In this document: piece by piece, positions 61,053-64,000 of the stretch | Numbering within the stretch: the first letter of the stretch is position 1 | How the letters are laid out: each line of letters begins with the position of its first letter | DNA from: Roseateles sp. XES5 | GTDB lineage: Bacteria > Pseudomonadota > Alphaproteobacteria > Rhizobiales > Rhizobiaceae | Reading direction: 5' to 3' | DNA length: 64,000 nt | Assembly: GCF_020535545.1 (NCBI RefSeq) | Contig: NZ_CP084752.1 | Span: forward strand, 1,781,501-1,845,500 | Notes under the pieces: model-generated | Seen by the model: the letters and a program-made list of their open reading frames with translations, nothing else | Told to the model about the DNA's origin: nothing | Database searches by the model: none | Translations under genes and position numbers: made by a program

Positions 61053-61937
61053 ATGAAGAGCCATGTGCTGACCGTATCCTGCCAATCGACCCGCGGCATC
61101 GTCGCTGCGATCACCGGCTACCTCGCCGAGAAGGGGTGCTACATCTCCGATTCGTCGCAGTTCGACGATCTGGAGACGGGCCTGTTCTTCATGCGCCTCA
61201 CCTTCCTGTCGCAGGAAGGCGTGTCGGAAGAGGACATCAAGTCGGGCTTCGCCCCCGTCGCCAAGAAATACGCGATGACCCATCGCTTCAACGACAGCGA
61301 CGAGCGCATGAAGGTCCTGCTCATGGTCTCGCGCTTCGGCCACTGCCTCAACGACCTGCTCTACCGCTGGAAGATCGGCGCCCTGCCGATCGATATCGTC
61401 GGCGTCGTTTCCAACCACTTCGATTACCAGAAGGTCATCGTCAACCATGATATCCCCTTCCACCACATCAAGGTGACGAAGGAGAACAAGCCGCAGGCCG
61501 AAGCCCGTCTGATGGAGGTGGTCGAGCAGTCCGGCGCCGAACTCATCGTTCTCGCCCGCTACATGCAGGTCCTGTCGGACGCCGTCTGCAAGAAGATGTC
61601 GGGCCGCATCATCAACATCCACCATTCCTTCCTGCCGTCCTTCAAGGGTGCCAACCCCTACAAGCAGGCGTTCGAGCGTGGCGTGAAGCTGATCGGCGCG
61701 ACGGCGCACTACGTCACCGAGGACCTCGACGAGGGTCCGATCATCGAGCAGGACGTCGCCCGCATCACCCATGCGCAGTCGGCCGAGGACTACGTCTCGA
61801 TCGGCCGCGACGTGGAGAGCCAGGTTCTCGCCCGCGCCGTGCACGCCCACATCCACCACCGCACCTTCATGAACGGCAACAAGACCATCGTCTTCCCGCC
61901 GTCGCCGGGCTCCTACGCCTCCGAGCGCATGGGGTGA
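61053..61937 (+). CDS. purU: Formyltetrahydrofolate deformylase PurU
   Basis: Hydrolyses 10-formyl-THF to formate and THF. 294 residues: N-terminal ACT domain (HVLTVSCQSTRGIVAAITGYLAEKG) and formyltransferase-like domain with NHDIPFHHI, HHSFLPSFKGANPYKQA and HYVTEDLDEGPIIEQD. The ATG has only a weak purine run upstream. It is followed by two hairpins and then an IS110 element. Confidence 0.95.
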   Translation: MKSHVLTVSCQSTRGIVAAITGYLAEKGCYISDSSQFDDLETGLFFMRLTFLSQEGVSEEDIKSGFAPVAKKYAMTHRFNDSDERMKVLLMVSRFGHCLNDLLYRWKIGALPIDIVGVVSNHFDYQKVIVNHDIPFHHIKVTKENKPQAEARLMEVVEQSGAELIVLARYMQVLSDAVCKKMSGRIINIHHSFLPSFKGANPYKQAFERGVKLIGATAHYVTEDLDEGPIIEQDVARITHAQSAEDYVSIGRDVESQVLARAVHAHIHHRTFMNGNKTIVFPPSPGSYASERMG

Positions 61938-61944
61938 CAACAGG

Positions 61945-62019
61945 GCCGGCGGAAACGCCGGCTCTTATACATTGCGAGGCCGGAGCATCGGTTATGATGC
62001 TCCGGCCTCGTTTGTCATT

Positions 62020-62020
<1 letters not shown>
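61945..62020 (+). terminator. purU terminator hairpins
   Basis: Two hairpins: GCCGGCG-GAAA-CGCCGGC (61945-61962) and a perfect 14-bp stem 61976-61989/61996-62009 (GAGGCCGGAGCATC, loop GGTTAT) followed by GTTTGTCATTT. The second is a good terminator; it may also mark the boundary of the insertion element. Confidence 0.75.
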
Positions 62021-63370
<1,350 letters not shown>

Positions 63371-63374
63371 AGCC

Positions 63375-64000
63375 ATGACCAAGCCGGCTCGCACAGACCA
63401 GACCTTCGTCGTCCTTCTCGGGGGCGTGCTTTCGGCGACGCCGCGGCTTCGGGCCGATGTCGCCGGTGCGCGCGTCGTGGCGGCGGATGGCGGCATGCGG
63501 CATGCGGCGGGGCTTGGCCTCACGCCGGAACTCTGGGTCGGCGATTTCGATTCGACACCGGCCGATCTTGTCGCCGCCTGGCCTGATATCGAGCGTCAGC
63601 CCTATCCCGTCGCCAAGAACGAGACGGACGGGGCCATCGCGGTTTCCGTCGCTATCGAGCGCGGCGCGCGAAACATCCTTCTGGCCGGTGCGCTCGGCGG
63701 CGAACGCAGCGACCATGCCCTGATGCATCTCCTCCATGCCGTTTCGCTGGAAGAAGAGGGCTTTGCGATCAAGCTCACCTCCGGCGAGGAGGAGGCCTGG
63801 CCGCTCCTGCCGGGGGTACGCGAGATCGACCTGCCGAAGGACAGCCTTTTTTCCGTTCTCGGTCTCACGCCGCTGTCCGGCCTTTTCATCGAGAACGTGC
63901 GCTATCCGCTCGCCGACTTTTCCTTGCCCTTCGGCTCGTCGCGCACCATTTCCAATGTCGCGGAAGGCCCGATCCGCCTTTCGCTCGCCTCCGGCCGCGC
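63375..64000 (+). CDS. Thiamine diphosphokinase, 3' end missing
   Basis: Pyrophosphorylates thiamine to TPP. 208 complete codons up to the window edge. VAADGGMRHA, WVGDFDST, KNETDGAIAV and ALGGERSDHALMHLLHA are the catalytic thiamine pyrophosphokinase blocks; the TPK vitamin-B1-binding domain begins near residue 140 and SNVAEGPIRLSLASG is its end, so only a few residues are missing. No TPP riboswitch motif is visible in the 244 bases upstream. Confidence 0.92.
   Translation, partial: MTKPARTDQTFVVLLGGVLSATPRLRADVAGARVVAADGGMRHAAGLGLTPELWVGDFDSTPADLVAAWPDIERQPYPVAKNETDGAIAVSVAIERGARNILLAGALGGERSDHALMHLLHAVSLEEEGFAIKLTSGEEEAWPLLPGVREIDLPKDSLFSVLGLTPLSGLFIENVRYPLADFSLPFGSSRTISNVAEGPIRLSLASGR

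Overview
The window is chromosomal DNA of an alphaproteobacterium of the order Rhizobiales, most likely family Rhizobiaceae. Support: the order mnmG-rsmG-parA-parB-holA, a TrcR (DUF1013) regulator, a ~1,590-residue NAD-glutamate dehydrogenase, the block rplU-rpmA-GNAT-GNAT-obgE-proB-proA-nadD-rsfS-rlmH-envC-ctpA, and GC-rich codon use. Genus is not resolved. Three 16-bp parS-like palindromes (1628, 10806, 14569) near parAB place it close to the replication origin, which probably lies upstream of position 1.

Layout. 1-5 kb: partial mnmG, rsmG, parA, parB on +, holA-lptE-leuS on -. 8.3-14.3 kb: PLP-homeostasis protein, a propionyl-CoA synthetase-like enzyme, trcR, acetyl-CoA synthetase, an SdhAF4-like small protein. 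14.6-20.5 kb: htpX, rsmB, heparinase-family protein, purH. 20.5-31 kb: UMF1-type transporter, NAD-GDH, pdxY, carbonic anhydrase, MltB-like transglycosylase, asd. 31-38.5 kb: MHS transporter, PAP2 phosphatase, leuB, ridA, leuD, citrate-lyase-like gene, small genes, a zincin. 38.8-39.6 kb: iron-storage pair bfd-bfr. 39.6-52.6 kb: a long minus-strand block (ribosomal proteins, GTPase, proline, NAD, ribosome factors, cell-wall genes, rppH), interrupted only by a plus-strand endonuclease/exonuclease/phosphatase-family gene at 49.6 kb. 52.9-54.8 kb: tRNA-Ser and a decayed integrated element. 54.9-61.9 kb: ABC-F protein, unknown proteins, cupin, flavoprotein, IclR regulator with a divergent-looking target gene, purU. 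62-63.1 kb: IS110 element. The window ends inside thiamine diphosphokinase.

The most striking signals: (1) leuS, acs and the MHS transporter each contain an internal patch whose codons and protein sequence look betaproteobacterial, while the ends are rhizobial; this is either homologous recombination or a chimeric assembly. (2) A 39-codon ORF rich in Thr and Lys codons, with its own promoter and Shine-Dalgarno, sits in the asd leader and looks like an undescribed attenuation peptide. (3) A tRNA-Ser island bounded by an integrase relic and a tRNA fragment carries an unrecognised 306-residue protein. The rest is ordinary housekeeping DNA.
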